Source of the DNA: Vigna angularis
Lineage: Eukaryota; Streptophyta; Magnoliopsida; Fabales; Fabaceae
DNA: 64,000 bases
NCBI RefSeq assembly: GCF_016808095.1
Contig: NC_068970.1
Coordinates: 40,707,630 to 40,771,629 of the forward strand
Direction of reading: 5' to 3'
Below, one piece after another: positions 49,681-62,112 of the stretch. The notes under the pieces are model-generated. The model saw only the letters and a program-made list of their open reading frames with translations. It had not been told where the DNA came from and did not search any database. A program made the position numbers and the translations under genes. The first letter of the stretch is position 1. The number at the start of each line of letters is the position of its first letter.

Positions 49681-51863
49681 TTGTATGAAAAAGGGTTTTC
49701 TATCAATGTTTTTAGACTTAATGTCGTCTCAATATTCATTAAAGTGGGCCACTGTGCTCTCTTTCTTTTCTATTTTTGTTTCCTCCTCATACTTCTTCCC
49801 TCCAACAAGAAGTTTTTCATCTATTTTTTATAATTGTAGACTTTGTTTTGTTAACCTAGTTATTTCTCATCAATTCAGTGTTTTTCTCTATTTCCTTTAA
49901 ATGACCATTTTGTGAAATCCAAGCTTCTGAGTTTTTTTTTTCTTTCGTATTTGGTCTTCTAGGCATATTTTGAATTGTCTCGCATGGTACTTTAGTTGTT
50001 CAAGTTTCAACCTTTGGTGATTTGTGTTGTGTTGTATTGCTTGATTTATAATTTTGCTGTCTTATCTCTCAAGACAAGATAAATATGTTACAGAAAAAAG
50101 CTAGAACATCTTCCACGGTTGAGTGAAAAATTTGATTTTAGGGATAAATATTTCAATTTCATAGGTTTTATAAGAGAAAATAGAAATGGAGAAGAGAAAC
50201 ATATATCAAGAAGAAGAAAAAAAATAAAAAAAATGGCTTAGTATAAATCATATAATCATCATGTAATAATGATAATACTAATTTAACAAAAGAAATTACA
50301 TTGACTTCTTTTAATAAATAATAAGACCACATTAAATATAAAAAATAAACAAAAAAAGATATTTAACAATTACTATAAATATTGAGGTGAAAAAGGTAGT
50401 TAAGCTTACAAAATAATTTACTGTAAAAGAAAAAAAGAAGTATTTTCCTTTCACGAGAAATGGCCATGGAAACAAATTTGTGGAGGAAGGATTAAGCTAA
50501 GCTGGACAAAAAAAATCCAATTAGCTAGCTCGTGTCCATAATTACTCCATTCAAAACTACTTCAAATTGGAATGAAGTTTTAGTATCAAACTCTGTTTGT
50601 CAAATTAAATTATATTGGAATTCAGTTGAAATGCATTAAATTAGATTTGATAAGAATTTGTTATATACATTTTGACACCCTAATTTGTGGCTCGTTATAG
50701 TTTCCAATTCCTTACCATTTTCTAAATTTTTATATTGAATTGATGCATGGTTTAAATGATTTAATAATCTTACATAAATTTCATTATATAAATCCAAATT
50801 TAAACTCACAATGTTATCTTCAAATTTTCTAACTCGACTTCATTCGAATCATGATTGATCATTATATTGGCCAAATATTAGAAATTAGTCATTACATAAA
50901 TTATTATTTTATTTTCTAAAGACAAATAATAAATGAAATAAGTTGTTTACCAAACAGTAAATTGTTAAAAATGGATAACGACACAACGTAAATAAGTTCT
51001 TATATGTTGCAAGATCACAAAATCAGAATTTTTTTCTAAAAGTAATAATTTAGCAATGGAAAAAAATAGTACAAAAGAAAAGTTTCAATGACAGTTATTG
51101 AACAAATCCTCCTCATGTTAAACCATTGTGTATTAGTAACTACAGATGATCACTCAATCCCTTAAACTTAACAACTAAAATATCTTAAAAGTATTGTAAT
51201 TATGTAATAAAAAGATAACGTAATTAATTCAAACACAAGAAATACCCTCAATTTTAATGTTAATTTTATTCTAATTAAATCGATTAGCTGAATAAAATTT
51301 AAACTAATTCAAATAAAAAATTAAACTAGATTCAAAACAATTCAAATTAATTTGATGCAAGGTATCTGAATTTCAAGTTCAATCAATTTTATTACATTTG
51401 GATTCAATTTTTAATCAAACCCACCCCTAATTAAGGGCTAGGGTTAGGAATGGTAGAAAGCTGTGGAAAGTGAGGGTCGATCAGTTGGAGGTAAGCCATC
51501 AAATTTACAAAAAGGATGTTTGAAGAAAACAAAAATTATTAAATACATAAAATACTCGTAATTTTTTAAGTTGGATTTTACCTAATCCTAACCTTAAGAG
51601 TAATGGTATTTAAGTTAATGCACAAGTTACTTCATTATTTTCTGATTTTGCTATGTCTGGCTAAAACAATGACTGATTTTTCAGGAACAATGACTAAAGA
51701 AGACAACAAATAAAGATGTTCTTAGAGCACACACCGAGAGGAAGAAAACAGCATGGAACTTGCAATATTATTTTAGAAGTAGCACAGTAAATTGTGATGG
51801 GATAGACAGGAAAAGTTTCATATTTCGGACAAACAGTTGCAAAATTGCAAAATTGCAAAATTG
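49681..51863. other. AT-rich intergenic DNA
   Basis: No gene recognised. The end, just after the remorin stop, has an 8-base tandem repeat. Confidence 0.4.
51836..51863. repeat. Short tandem repeat in the remorin 3' UTR
   Basis: The unit caaaattg is repeated about three to four times next to the remorin stop codon. Confidence 0.8.
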
Positions 51864-53914
51864 CTACCAACACATGGAAGGCAACTTAAAGTTGAAAGAG
51901 AAAGAAGATGGCACATGTCCTGTTCGACGTATATACTCTACCCTTTCGGTAGTCCTCAAAGCCTTGTCATTCAGCTTCACCTGTGCATTTGCCCGTTTCT
52001 CTTCAGCTACCCTCTTAGTCGAAGCCAGTTTATTTGCAAACCTTTCTTGTGCCAAAGCTTTCATTCTCTCAGCTTTCACCTACAAATTCAAACAGATCCT
52101 AATCACTTACTTAAGTACTGTTATGTAATTATCTATTAACTATATGCACACTTCAATATTTTTGTTTTGCCAAGCATTACAGCGATGCTCATTTACTTTG
52201 CTGTGTCAGATAACAATAGTGAATAATCCCATCTAGGTACACATGCAAGAAAATGTGCAGCTGTACAAATTGTAAATTGTACGGTTGTATGCAGTAAAAA
52301 GCAACCTTACTCAAACTTTAGCCCACTCATGAAAGCAATGCATGTCTGCTACCTAGAGGGAGGTTCTATCAGTATCACATAAGATATATCACTATGCATC
52401 AGTGTACTGTTTTGAACTTATCAATTACAGAGTACTTGCTTAACCCTTGTGCTATTTCAGTGGATCAATGATAACTCGAGGGAGTTTCATAATATATACA
52501 TTTTCTATTCCCTGCATGGGGAATGAATCCAGGAAGAAAATACGAAAGATCAAGGTCCCTGCCATGCCATGCCATGTTTCTTTTGAGGAATAATTCTCTT
52601 TGTCAGTCTATTTCACAGACCTTTCAACTTTACTGAGATGTGCTTTGGAGTTGTTAACAGGGCATCAAAAGATGAGCTATCATCTTCACCGTTTATGAGC
52701 TATGGGAAGATCTACTTTTGGAAGTGCCAATTTCAGAATATCTTACTAATAATATGCTAGATTATAAGAACAAACATAAACCCAGTAAGGATTGTACCTC
52801 CATTTTCTTCATCTCCATTTCAGCTTTTCTAATCTGGTGATTTTCCCAGGCTTGAATCTTCACCTCTTCACGCTTGAACCTAAATAAAGGTTTAACAAAC
52901 AAGCTTTGTTAACAGTCAACAATCACACCAAATCCTTGACTCCTAAGATACAATTTATACCAAGTGTTTAATTTGAAAATAAACTATATTATTACTTAAA
53001 AAAATAAAATTAGTGACAAATGTCAATGTAATTTTGAAACAAATCATCTCATCCCTAAACTCACCGAACTCTGTAATTATTGAAGGAAAAACCATTTTCC
53101 TTCAATACATAGAACAAGCTCAATAGTTAAGTAATTACCTGGCCATGTATTTGGCACGTTCTGCCTCATCCCAAGCCATTGCTCGACTTTCTAGAGGACT
53201 CAACTTTCTAGCTTGATCTTCAATCCTCTTGCAGGGGCTTGTTGATCCTTCTGCAGTGTGCCTAGCAGTGTTACGGTCAACCTCAACAACTTGCAACCCA
53301 TTTTGACCCCTCATTGGGGTTGAGTTCCCTGAATGAATAGGGCTTCTAGTTGCAGGAGTTGTGGCTCTAATTGGGGTGCCAGTTCTTGAAGGCTCTTGAC
53401 TAGCAATTGGTGTCATCTCAGTTCCCATGTCTCTGAAACATATTGATTGGACCTGGATTGTGTTTTCTGAAGGCTTAATACTGTTTCTCCAATTTGAGTC
53501 GTCACATTCTACCCTTTTGGCATCAGCTTCATATTGAGCAGCAATGGCATTGGCACTAGAAGTAGTCACCAAATCATGAGATGCATCATTGTCTTCCTCT
53601 TCCTTCTCACTACTTGAGTAATCATGCTCCTTCTGTGGCACAGGAGCTATCAGTCTCAAATCATCTGCGTTTGAGTTTCTTGGTCTGTTTTTGGAGTGAC
53701 TTTTCTCTCCTCCTTTTGACAGTCCCACAAGCCACTTTTGTGCATCATCCCACTTAGAAGGGGTTGGTTTTCCCATAGTTGTTCGATGGTGGTGGGGGAT
53801 ACGAGTAGTAGCGTCCTTTCCTTTGTGAAACTCTGAATACACAGCACTGTTATTTGGGATCTCTTGTGTTGGTCCATGATTGTTATAGCACCCTTTGTCT
53901 TCTACGTATCTCAT
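51864..53914 (-). CDS. Remorin family protein (long, group-6 type), three exons
   Basis: Exons on the minus strand are 53914-53139, 52879-52798 and 52079-51864, with GT..AG borders and matching phases, giving 357 residues. The first ~240 residues are a polar, probably disordered region that contains GTEMTPIASQEPSRTGTPIR and TPATRSPIH, conserved in group-6 remorins. The Remorin_C domain follows (~240-345) with AWDEAERAKYMARFKREEVK, AWENHQIRKAEMEMKKME and an Ala/Lys-rich coiled coil. The tail (PSSFSFNFKLPSMCW) has one Cys and hydrophobic residues, as in membrane-anchoring remorin tails. Remorins sit on the inner plasma membrane in nanodomains and act in signalling, plasmodesmata and symbiosis. 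The start at ATG 53914 follows an in-frame TGA 18 bases upstream. Related proteins have a longer N-terminus on an upstream exon, which I could not find. Confidence 0.92.
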
Positions 53915-55111
53915 TTCCAAAGATGTCTTTCACAAACTCAATCTTTCGAGTAGAACAATGGTGGTCCAAACTCTACACAGTGAAAATTTTTAGGATCTAT
54001 AATTTCTGCTTTAGATCCTATATAGAGAAAATCAGTATAATCCATGTTATGTATGAGATCTTGTTAATACTCTGAACAAAGATATATACAATACTGGCCT
54101 AATCTAGATTGAAGTTTAGTACTATAGAGCCTTGCATGTCTGTTTAGTTGTATCTACAAACATGAAGCATAAAAATGTCAAAATAGCTATGTAAAGTAAC
54201 TCTTGTTACTGAAACAAGGACACCCTAATGAACCTAGACAAATACTTCAGTCTCAAGCATTCAATCCTGAAAACCTTTTACCTAAAATGAACAAAGAACT
54301 AAATAAATCCTTAGGTGCAATGCTTGGAAACAAAATACAGTCACTCATCAAGTTACACCTTTGAATCTATGTTGTCAAAGTCTTAGAGATGTAGTATGAG
54401 AACTTAAAACAGAGTGAATGAAGCTAAAAATGGAGTTCACATAGTATAGCTTAGTATTTAAGAGAAAAATACCTTATTTCAGACCATGAAATTCTGAGAG
54501 TCGCAGAGGCAAAGATGAATTTTCAGATCCATTGAACATTATAATACTACAGAAATACTATGCATGGTTCAGAAAAGGGGTATCCTTAGGACTACAATAA
54601 ATTAAAAATGGTCAGAGGAAGAAACATAGATGCATAGAATAGCTATTTATCTTGGGAATTGGTGGACTTTTTTTACTGAGCAATACAGGTGCCATGTGGG
54701 GGTGGAATCCACGTTTCATCTTCGATGTAATGTGGCAGAGGAACCGTGGATGTAGTATTTTGGCAGAGAATGACGAAGTAATTTACTATTTTTCATTCCT
54801 AAGGAATCCTGAGAAAGTTATACTAATTAAATACCTAATGAAATTTATAACTATATTTTTAACTTCTTTAATACCAAATGATTTATAAAATAGTATAATA
54901 GTTTTGTTAGAAATGAACATGAACTACATTTTGTAATTAATGAAAGGCATGAGAAATAATACTACTTTGGCACTGTTGTTTTTCGGTTGAAGTGTCATGA
55001 GATGTCCACTATGTAGGCAAATAATATTGTACTGTTTCCAAGAGAAAGCTGGTTAAAACTTTGGTTGTCCTTTTAACGGCTACTAGATTGAGAAAAATAG
55101 TATAAAAACAT

Positions 55112-55120
55112 GACACGTGG
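55112..55120. promoter_or_regulatory. G-box/ABRE-like motif upstream of remorin
   Basis: GACACGTGG (CCACGTGTC on minus) holds the CACGTG core bound by bZIP/bHLH factors. A TATA-like ttttatacta lies just downstream on the minus strand (~55100). It is 1.2 kb from the remorin ATG, so use as its promoter would need a long leader or an intron. Confidence 0.35.
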
Positions 55121-55939
55121 ACGGTGGGATGTCTGCAATAACATCGACAATCTGCGATACTCCTGAGCTGAAGTAACAGAGGTTTCTGACCTTTTTCACG
55201 TGATACTCCTACACTTCCAATAAGATGATACTACGGACAGTTTCATAAATTTGATTGTATTCGGAGGGGTCCATCTTGACCACAAACTAAATTATGTCAT
55301 TGCAGTCACAATAATGATTATTAATGGAAAATAACTTAGAAGAGTGTTTGCTACAAGATAATGATAATAATGGTTTTAAAGAGTATAAAATACAAAAATA
55401 TTGACAAGAAATCAGAGATTTTAAAACACTTCTATACACAATAGTACATATTTGCACAAAATATTGTTGTCCTATGTTTTTCTTATTTGAATTTGACTCT
55501 TATAACGATTAATACTAGCATATGTTTGGGTAGATTAATCTACACAAAATTGAATCACAATTAATTTGGGATATTAGAAAGAAATTGTGTACTCCTATAT
55601 ATAATTTTCACTCTTTCAGCCACCATCCACCTTCAAGTTAATATGATTAGTTTACTATAGTTGGTAGACTTCTACAACTTATAATTTTTATTTTAGAAAA
55701 ATAATATATTCTTTATATTTTAAGGTAAGTAGTAATTTAGAAGAACGAAATTAAAAATATAAATATATAAACTATTTGTGTCTATTAATCATATTTTTAT
55801 CCATTTTAATTGTTTGAATTAATAGTTGAGTTGGGTTATACTATTTAATAAGACATGCTTAAAATGATAATATTGGTTGTTGTTTTTTTTTTCTCATTAT
55901 TTTCTTATACTTAGACTCAGTTTAATAATCTTTTAACCT

Positions 55940-56068
55940 TATAAGACTACAAAGGACATTTTTTCTTGTTTTGAAAAAAAGTTGTAAAAATTCTTTAAAA
56001 CCTTACAAGACTACAAAGGACATTTTTTTCTCGTTTTGAAAAAAAGTTGTAAAAATTCTTTAAAACAT
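55940..56068. repeat. 64-bp tandem duplication
   Basis: Two copies of a segment with aagactacaaaggacatttt and gaaaaaaagttgtaaaaatt start at 55943 and 56007 and differ at only a few bases. Confidence 0.9.
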
Positions 56069-56618
56069 TATTTGATCCTCTCTTGTTTTTATCTCTAAGG
56101 CTTTGCTCTTTTGGATGTATTTGGGGAAGATGATTTGGGAGGAGATGATTTGAGTAAATTTGAGGGTAATTTTTTAGTTGTTTTTTTGAGTAGATTTGTG
56201 GGTAATTGAAAGTGGATTTAGAAGTAAAGTTTGTGAGAATTAGTGTAGGATTTGATTGATGTGATAAATTTTAAAAATTGGTTTAATAGATAGAAATTAA
56301 AGATTACCAAAATGTCCCTAGTTATAAAAGTAATATAAAATGTTATTTATAAATGTTATATTTAATTATAAAAATGTTTATAAAAAGAAAAAGATTTTAT
56401 ATCATCACACAAATCAACTATTTTGTTAAGATATATGATCATTTTTTTAGATACATGATCATTTCTCTTCTCTTACACTCACAAACAAATTATTTAATTT
56501 ATTATACTCAAATATTTTTTAAAAACGTTAATTTATTAGATAATTTTGGGTTATTATTTGTTTCAATTACTGATGTTTACATGACAATATCTCCTCTACA
56601 CATACTTTTTTTTATCAA

Positions 56619-56620
<2 letters not shown>

Positions 56621-56667
<47 letters not shown>
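56621..56667. repeat. AT microsatellite
   Basis: An uninterrupted (AT)n of 47 bases. It lies in what would be the first intron of the LTP-like gene, and translating it makes an artificial Tyr-Ile tail. Confidence 0.98.
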
Positions 56668-56668
<1 letters not shown>

Positions 56669-56814
56669 CTTGATAAGGCTCTTTAATTTTATGAATAATG
56701 AATAAACAAAAATAAATAATGAATAAACGAAAATAAATAGATCATGAAAAAAATATTTAATAGCAAAAAAGTTATCATGACGAATGAGAAAAAAAAAGAG
56801 ATAATAATTCTTAC

Positions 56815-57076
56815 CAGAAGGCGGCAGCAACGACGGAGGGATAATGGTACCCAAAGCTTCAAGTGCTCCAGGAGTTAATGTAAGTTGGCAGAAACAAGAA
56901 TTTTGGGTTGCGTTCATTTCTTTGATTGGATTGCAGCAAGTTTGGGGTGGGTTAGTGGAGTTCAAAAATTTAATGCATGGAGATAGCGGCGCGAGGCATG
57001 GTGGTACATCTTGTCCATTAGCAAACCTAATCGCACTGATGCCCAACACCAAAACCAACATCCAAACCTTCATCAT
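56815..57076 (-). pseudogene. First exon of an LTP-like (8-cysteine) secreted protein; rest not found
   Basis: The frame starts at ATG 57076 after a GAA-repeat leader. Residues 1-21 are a signal peptide (MMKVWMLVLVLGISAIRFANG), and QDVPPC opens the mature part. Cysteines at 27, 34, 47-48, 61 and 63 match the first six of the eight-cysteine lipid-transfer/2S-albumin fold (C..C..CC..CxC). TLTPGALEALG follows. A donor GTAAGA ends the exon at 56815 in phase 1. The last two cysteines should be in a second exon, but none was recognised down to the remorin gene. Family members bind lipids in the cell wall or on GPI anchors. It is either a gene with a distant or unrecognised exon, or a truncated pseudogene. 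Confidence 0.65.
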
Positions 57077-58469
57077 CTTCTTCTTCTTCTTCTCTCTGCT
57101 TTTGCTTTCATCGTTTCTCTTCTACTTTCGTAAATACTTCCAAATCTACGATTGCCTCGCTGGACTCCACATGTTCACTTCCCGTAAGCTGTAACCGGTT
57201 ACGGGACCCTGTAACCGAATACGCCCGTTCCAGAACCTCCAACTCTATACCCTACGCCTGCTTCTCCTGCCCAAACGACGAACCGATGGTCTACATGTTA
57301 TCTTCTTTCCGAATACACTGTCGTGAACAACCACACTTCTTCAACCACTGCTTCCACATTTGTAAGCTGCATCCCGTCACTCATCATCATCAACAACCAT
57401 CTTCCTCATCGTCGTCAACAACATTCTTGCTTTACGTGAAAGCACAGTGCATGCCTTTATTTTTATTACGATTTCATATGTTTGTAATCGGTTATTGAAA
57501 ATGATAATCGAATATCGTTTCTAACAGGTATTCAGAAATTCCGTGAGGGCATATCAGTCTTTTGAAACCATTTCATCGCAAATCCGCGCACCTAAGGCGA
57601 GATGGGTTCAATAGTGCAATCTCGCAAATCAACGCTTTTACATCCGACCAAATCCTCGCAAATCGACCCAAAAGAACAACGCTCAGTTTCTAAATCAATC
57701 CTCGCTTATTCACTTAAACAGTACAATCAGTCCAAAAGAACACAGCGTAAGGGATTAAATACTCAAATATGATTAGAGAAAACTTTGAACACTAGAAGAT
57801 TTTCTTTAATAAAGGCATAAAATGAAGATGTATACAAAGTTCATCCAATATTAATTATGGAGTACTATAACTAGGGATGACCATATATTTTGTTAGGTAA
57901 GAAGAATATTAGGACTAAGATGACCTCATTAACATGCTACTAAACAAAATAGTATACTCCTATGTGTTTATCTAATAAAATATAAAAAGGTTTGCAGATT
58001 AAAGACAAGACAGAAAATTTGATATTTTTAAGGCATTAAATATGATGTAAATGAAGAAGTATAGGAATGTTACCATACTTGCCAGAGGATGTGAAAGCTT
58101 CAGGATAAACTAGGATTAGGCCATATATAATATTCTAGGAAAAAATACACATTATCTTCAAGACTCAAATCAACTGAAGTTCCTACATGCTCAATGTGTT
58201 TAGGGGTGGATCTTCAAGAGGCACAAAATCTAATGGATAAGGAATTTTAACAATTTTAAGAAATTAAAATATATTATACTTCAATATATATTCATTAATT
58301 ATTGCATGTATTTTAACAAATATTTATTGAGACAATCAAATTAATATTATTAAACTATAATAACTTCAATATTATTACGATAGTGGTTATAAAATAGATA
58401 AGGTAAAGTCACTCTTAAGTTGTCTCTCAACAAACACATAATTGATTCTTAAGAAGTTAGTTCTTATAA
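57077..58469. other. Upstream of the LTP-like exon; no gene recognised
   Basis: A (CTT)n tract at 57078-57094 is the leader of the LTP-like gene on the minus strand. 57100-57500 is richer in C and holds His/Ser-rich open frames without motifs. The rest is AT-rich. The promoter is expected here but no firm TATA was chosen. Confidence 0.4.
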
Positions 58470-58971
58470 AATTTATACACTAAAAAGTTCGTCAAGAATG
58501 CATTTTTAAACGGCGATATTAAGGAAGAAGTGTACGTGGAACAACCTCCAAGGTTTGAATTTCAAATCAATGCCACGCACGTCTTCAAACTTAACAATGC
58601 CACACACGTCTCTTCCTTATAAAGAATGATTTCACGAGAGGTCAAGTAGACACCACGTTCTTTAGGAAGAATGTCAATCAAAACTTCATCATCATTAAAA
58701 TATATCTTGATGACATCATCTTCAGTGCTATCGATGAAAATTTATGCCAAGACTTCTTGATCATGATGCAAGAAGAATTTGAGATGAGCATGATAAGCTA
58801 ACTAAAATTCTTTCTTGGACTACAAATCAAGCAAAAAGATGATGCAATCTATATACACCAAATGAAGTATATCAAGGAGCTTCTCAAAAAGTTTAAAATG
58901 GATGACATAAAGGAGATGAAGACTCCAATGAATCCAACCCCTAGCCCAGGGTAGATGAAAGCTCAACAAAA

Positions 58972-59607
58972 GTGGACAATACTCTTTATCTTCAAATGAT
59001 AGGTTCATTTTTGTATCTCACTGCGTCTAAAGCTGACATTATGATCAATGTCTGTCTTTATGCAAAATTTCAATCAGATCCCAGAGAAACCTATCTTAGT
59101 GCTCTTAAAGGTATATTTCGATATCTCAAAGGAACAATATCTCTCGATCTGCATTACAAAAGGAGTGAGAGTTTTGATCTTAAAGGATATTGTGATGCTA
59201 ATTTTTCTGGAGACAAAGTTGAACGGAAAAGCACAAATGGAGGCTGCTACTTCATTGGAGGAAACCTAGTCTCATGGTTGAGCAACAAACATAATACAAT
59301 TGTGCTATCAACCGTTGAAGCTGAGTACATATCGACTGCACACTGCTGTTCTCAACTCTTATGGATTAGGAATCAACTAGAAGACTACAATCACATTCAA
59401 GGTACGATTCCTATCCTCTGTGATAATAATGTTGCATTTATTATTGAAGTCATATTGAAGTTAAGAAATCCTACATTGCATTCACACGCTAAGCATATTG
59501 AAGTCAAGCATCGCTTCATACGTGATCATGTTAACAATGGTATTGTTGATTTACAATATGTAAACACAGAAGATATCAACTTGTTGACATCTTCACTAAG
59601 CCATTAG
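58972..59607 (+). pseudogene. Copia RNase H domain, long open frame
   Basis: It reads 211 residues from MDNTLYLQMIGSFLYLTASK. The RNase H segment shows GYCDANFSGDKVERKSTNG, SWLSNKHNTIVLSTVEAEY and LCDN, with the conserved acidic residues Asp (YCDANF), Glu (EAEY) and Asp (LCDN). HAKHIEVKHRFIRDHV closes the domain. It is the best preserved coding stretch of any retroelement here, but upstream pol is broken and missing. Confidence 0.85.
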
Positions 59608-59639
59608 TTGAAGATATACTTAACCGTCTAATAACCCTT

Positions 59640-60219
59640 TATTGGTGTGAGAATCGTTGAATGAAACTTAACTCAACATGTTAATTAGTGTGTTCATATA
59701 GGTGTGTCAAAGTTTAGATACTCAATCGTCTAGGACACATAGCCCTCAAAACTTCATTTTGTTGCATCGTCTAAGACAAATCATCTATAAGAACACTGCA
59801 TTCATGCATTAGGTGTGTCTAAGTACTAAGCCCATCTTTAGAAGTTGTCTAGGATCTCCAAAGTCCAAACCCTCTCTCCTATCTGCCAAATCTTCTACGT
59901 GTCAATCAAGCCATCTTCCTTCCTATCAAAGCCCAATCTCTCTTCCTCGAAACCCTAAAATCTCTTATTCCATCGCTTTCCACTCTTATCCGTTGTTGAC
60001 TAACACCCTTCTCAAAATCTTCTCGGTATTCAAGAGACTCAAAATCTCTTTTTCGAATCTTTCGTACTAACCACATTAAATGAACGAGATTGATCAATTG
60101 CCCATGACTAACTTTTTCCTTCTATTTAATTCGTTTCTCCTCTCATCTTCTCAACTCATTCTCTCAAACCCTAATTTCTCTCTCACTATCATGTCCTCTC
60201 CACTCTCTGAGTTTCCAGA
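59640..60219 (+). other. Spacer after pol with a short possible envelope-like frame
   Basis: Between RNase H and the LTR, a CT-rich stretch has a small frame starting at 60191 (MSSPLSEFPDL). The solo LTR interrupts it, and the frame resumes at 61478 and ends within ~80 bases. Sireviruses often have such spacers, sometimes with an envelope-like frame. Here it is too short and broken to assign. Confidence 0.4.
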
Positions 60220-60224
60220 CCTTC

Positions 60225-61472
60225 TGATGTGTGAATAAAATGTAATTGTATTCATATCTTAGTTTAGGCCATTTGCATACATAATTGCATTAATTGAATG
60301 ATTTCATCATACATTATCCTAGTTTCGAATCATACATGGGGATTTTGTGTTTTTCTTGTAGATTGGTGATTCTAAGTGTCAAAATCACAACTTGGGATGA
60401 ATTGAGGTACAAAATGCAGATGCAAAACAGAGAGTTCCACAACCTGGTTGTGGACAGTTCCACAACTGTGGATTTTGCTCCAAAATGCAGATACAAAACA
60501 GAGAGTTCCACAACCTAGCTGTGGACAGTTCCACAACCTGTGGATTTTGCTTCAGGAAGTACAAAATTGAATCCAAAGAAGAGCACAAGCAAATTGTGGA
60601 TTTTTCCTTGAGTTGTGGAATTTTTCAGAGCAGTTACTAACCTCTTTTATGACGTGGATTTAAAGAGATTTAAATTAAATAGAAATTAAGGACGGTTACT
60701 TAGGAAGAGTAACCACTCTCTTAAAAAGAGGAATGAAGGGGATTAAAGAGAGGGATTGAAAACGAAAAGAAGGAGGAAAAACGCATGGAGACGGAGGAAA
60801 AAGCTTCAACATTTCTTCTTCTTCTTCTTTTGGTTTACATTTCTGAATTTTTACATTATGCAGAACTAAATTTCCTTTTGTTAGAGGATTGATGTAGTAC
60901 TTTATTTTATGATTTCGGAACCTTTTCAATTGATGTTTAGTTAATTTTAATTATCCCAGTGTTTTATTTATGTTTTAATGTCTATTCTATGAGCAGTTTC
61001 ACAATTGGGAAATTAGGGATTGTTTGCGATTATAAATAAAACATATTAGATGTTGTCACAATTGGGAAATTGGGCACAACTAATTAGTTTGCAATTCAGA
61101 TAATAATTGTTCTTCATGATTTTATTGAATTTTGTAACTGACCTAAGGGATTGGGGGTTAGAATTCAATGGATACGTTTACCTGTCTAAGGAATTAGGGG
61201 TAAACAAGATCTTAATAAACTCAAGTGGATAATTATAATTCACACATCAATTGGAAAGGGGAGGAATTTATATGAAAATGTATGAAATCAATTCTCTAAC
61301 GTTGTTTATACTATTTGAATTCCCATCACTTGTTTATGTTCATCATTTTACTTGATATTTTTTGTTGCTCAAAATTACGTAAATTAGGAATCTAGTACTC
61401 AACTCATTCAATCCCAGAGGACGATAGTTTATTACTACAATAACGATTGGTACACTTGTCAAACGTTCATCA
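60225..61472. mobile_element. Solo LTR with CCTTC target duplication
   Basis: The ends are TGATG and CATCA (60225, 61472). Flanks are identical CCTTC (60220-60224, 61473-61477). It contains two ~71-bp tandem copies starting aaatgcagatrcaaaacaga at 60412 and 60483, with ttccacaacc motifs. No internal domain. Confidence 0.9.
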
Positions 61473-61477
61473 CCTTC

Positions 61478-62112
61478 AATATTTCAAGCCAATGAAACCC
61501 TCTTCCAATCCTCTTGACCGTCCGAACAAGATTCACATGATAATCCAACCTCCTCCCCTACTCCTATTCTAAGAGCTCACCTACCTTTCACGGGTAGTTC
61601 TTCCACCAAACCTATGCCCTCCCTAATCCTATCGGGTTGTGATGTCTCTTCTTTCTTTTTTTCTCCTTTCTGATGTTTATCAAATAAGGGGTAGAAAAAG
61701 AAGAAGAAAAGATGCGTCAGCATCTAAGAGCATGTAGTTAGGGAGAGTACACTAGAAGTTAGGATATAATAGAATCATGGGGAGTTTCTCCAGATTCTTA
61801 GAATTCATCTTAGGAGTCCATGTTTACATGTAATATATTTTATTTTAAAAAAATTGTCTATGAGTGTTGTTTATTTTGTGATTATTATCTATTCATCTTT
61901 ATTTGTTGCTTATTTATAACTTTATCTATTTTTTATTCTCGTTTGCTCGTTTATTTGCTTTTGCACAATATTTTTTCGAATGTGTCCACTAACAGCATGC
62001 AAAAGATAAAAACAAAAAATATAAAACACATAGGACTTAAAACTAAAAGTTGAACTAAAGAATGAATACATCGTTTAAATGTGTATTTGTTAAACATCTA
62101 AAAGGGAAAGAT
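61478..62112 (+). other. Rest of the Sirevirus spacer up to the polypurine tract
   Basis: AT-rich with no coding. aaagggaaagattg just before 62113 resembles the Sirevirus polypurine tract. Confidence 0.45.

Larger units (their letters stand above)
53930..56614. other. Intergenic DNA upstream of remorin
   Basis: No coding exon recognised on the minus strand to complete the remorin N-terminus or the LTP-like gene. It contains a G-box/ABRE-like site near 55112 and a 64-bp tandem duplication near 55940. Confidence 0.4.

Noticed and set aside
51760..52139. Plus-strand frames of 100-122 residues
   Set aside because: Antisense to the last remorin exon.
53929..54540. Possible remorin first exon ending at a donor near 54475 (frame MFNGSENSSLPLRLSEF)
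   Set aside because: The frame stops one codon before the donor and has no similarity to known remorin N-termini; at most a leader exon with a small upstream frame.
56615..56814. C-terminal tail of the 153-residue LTP frame
   Set aside because: Reads past a clear GTAAGA donor into AT-rich intron and microsatellite.
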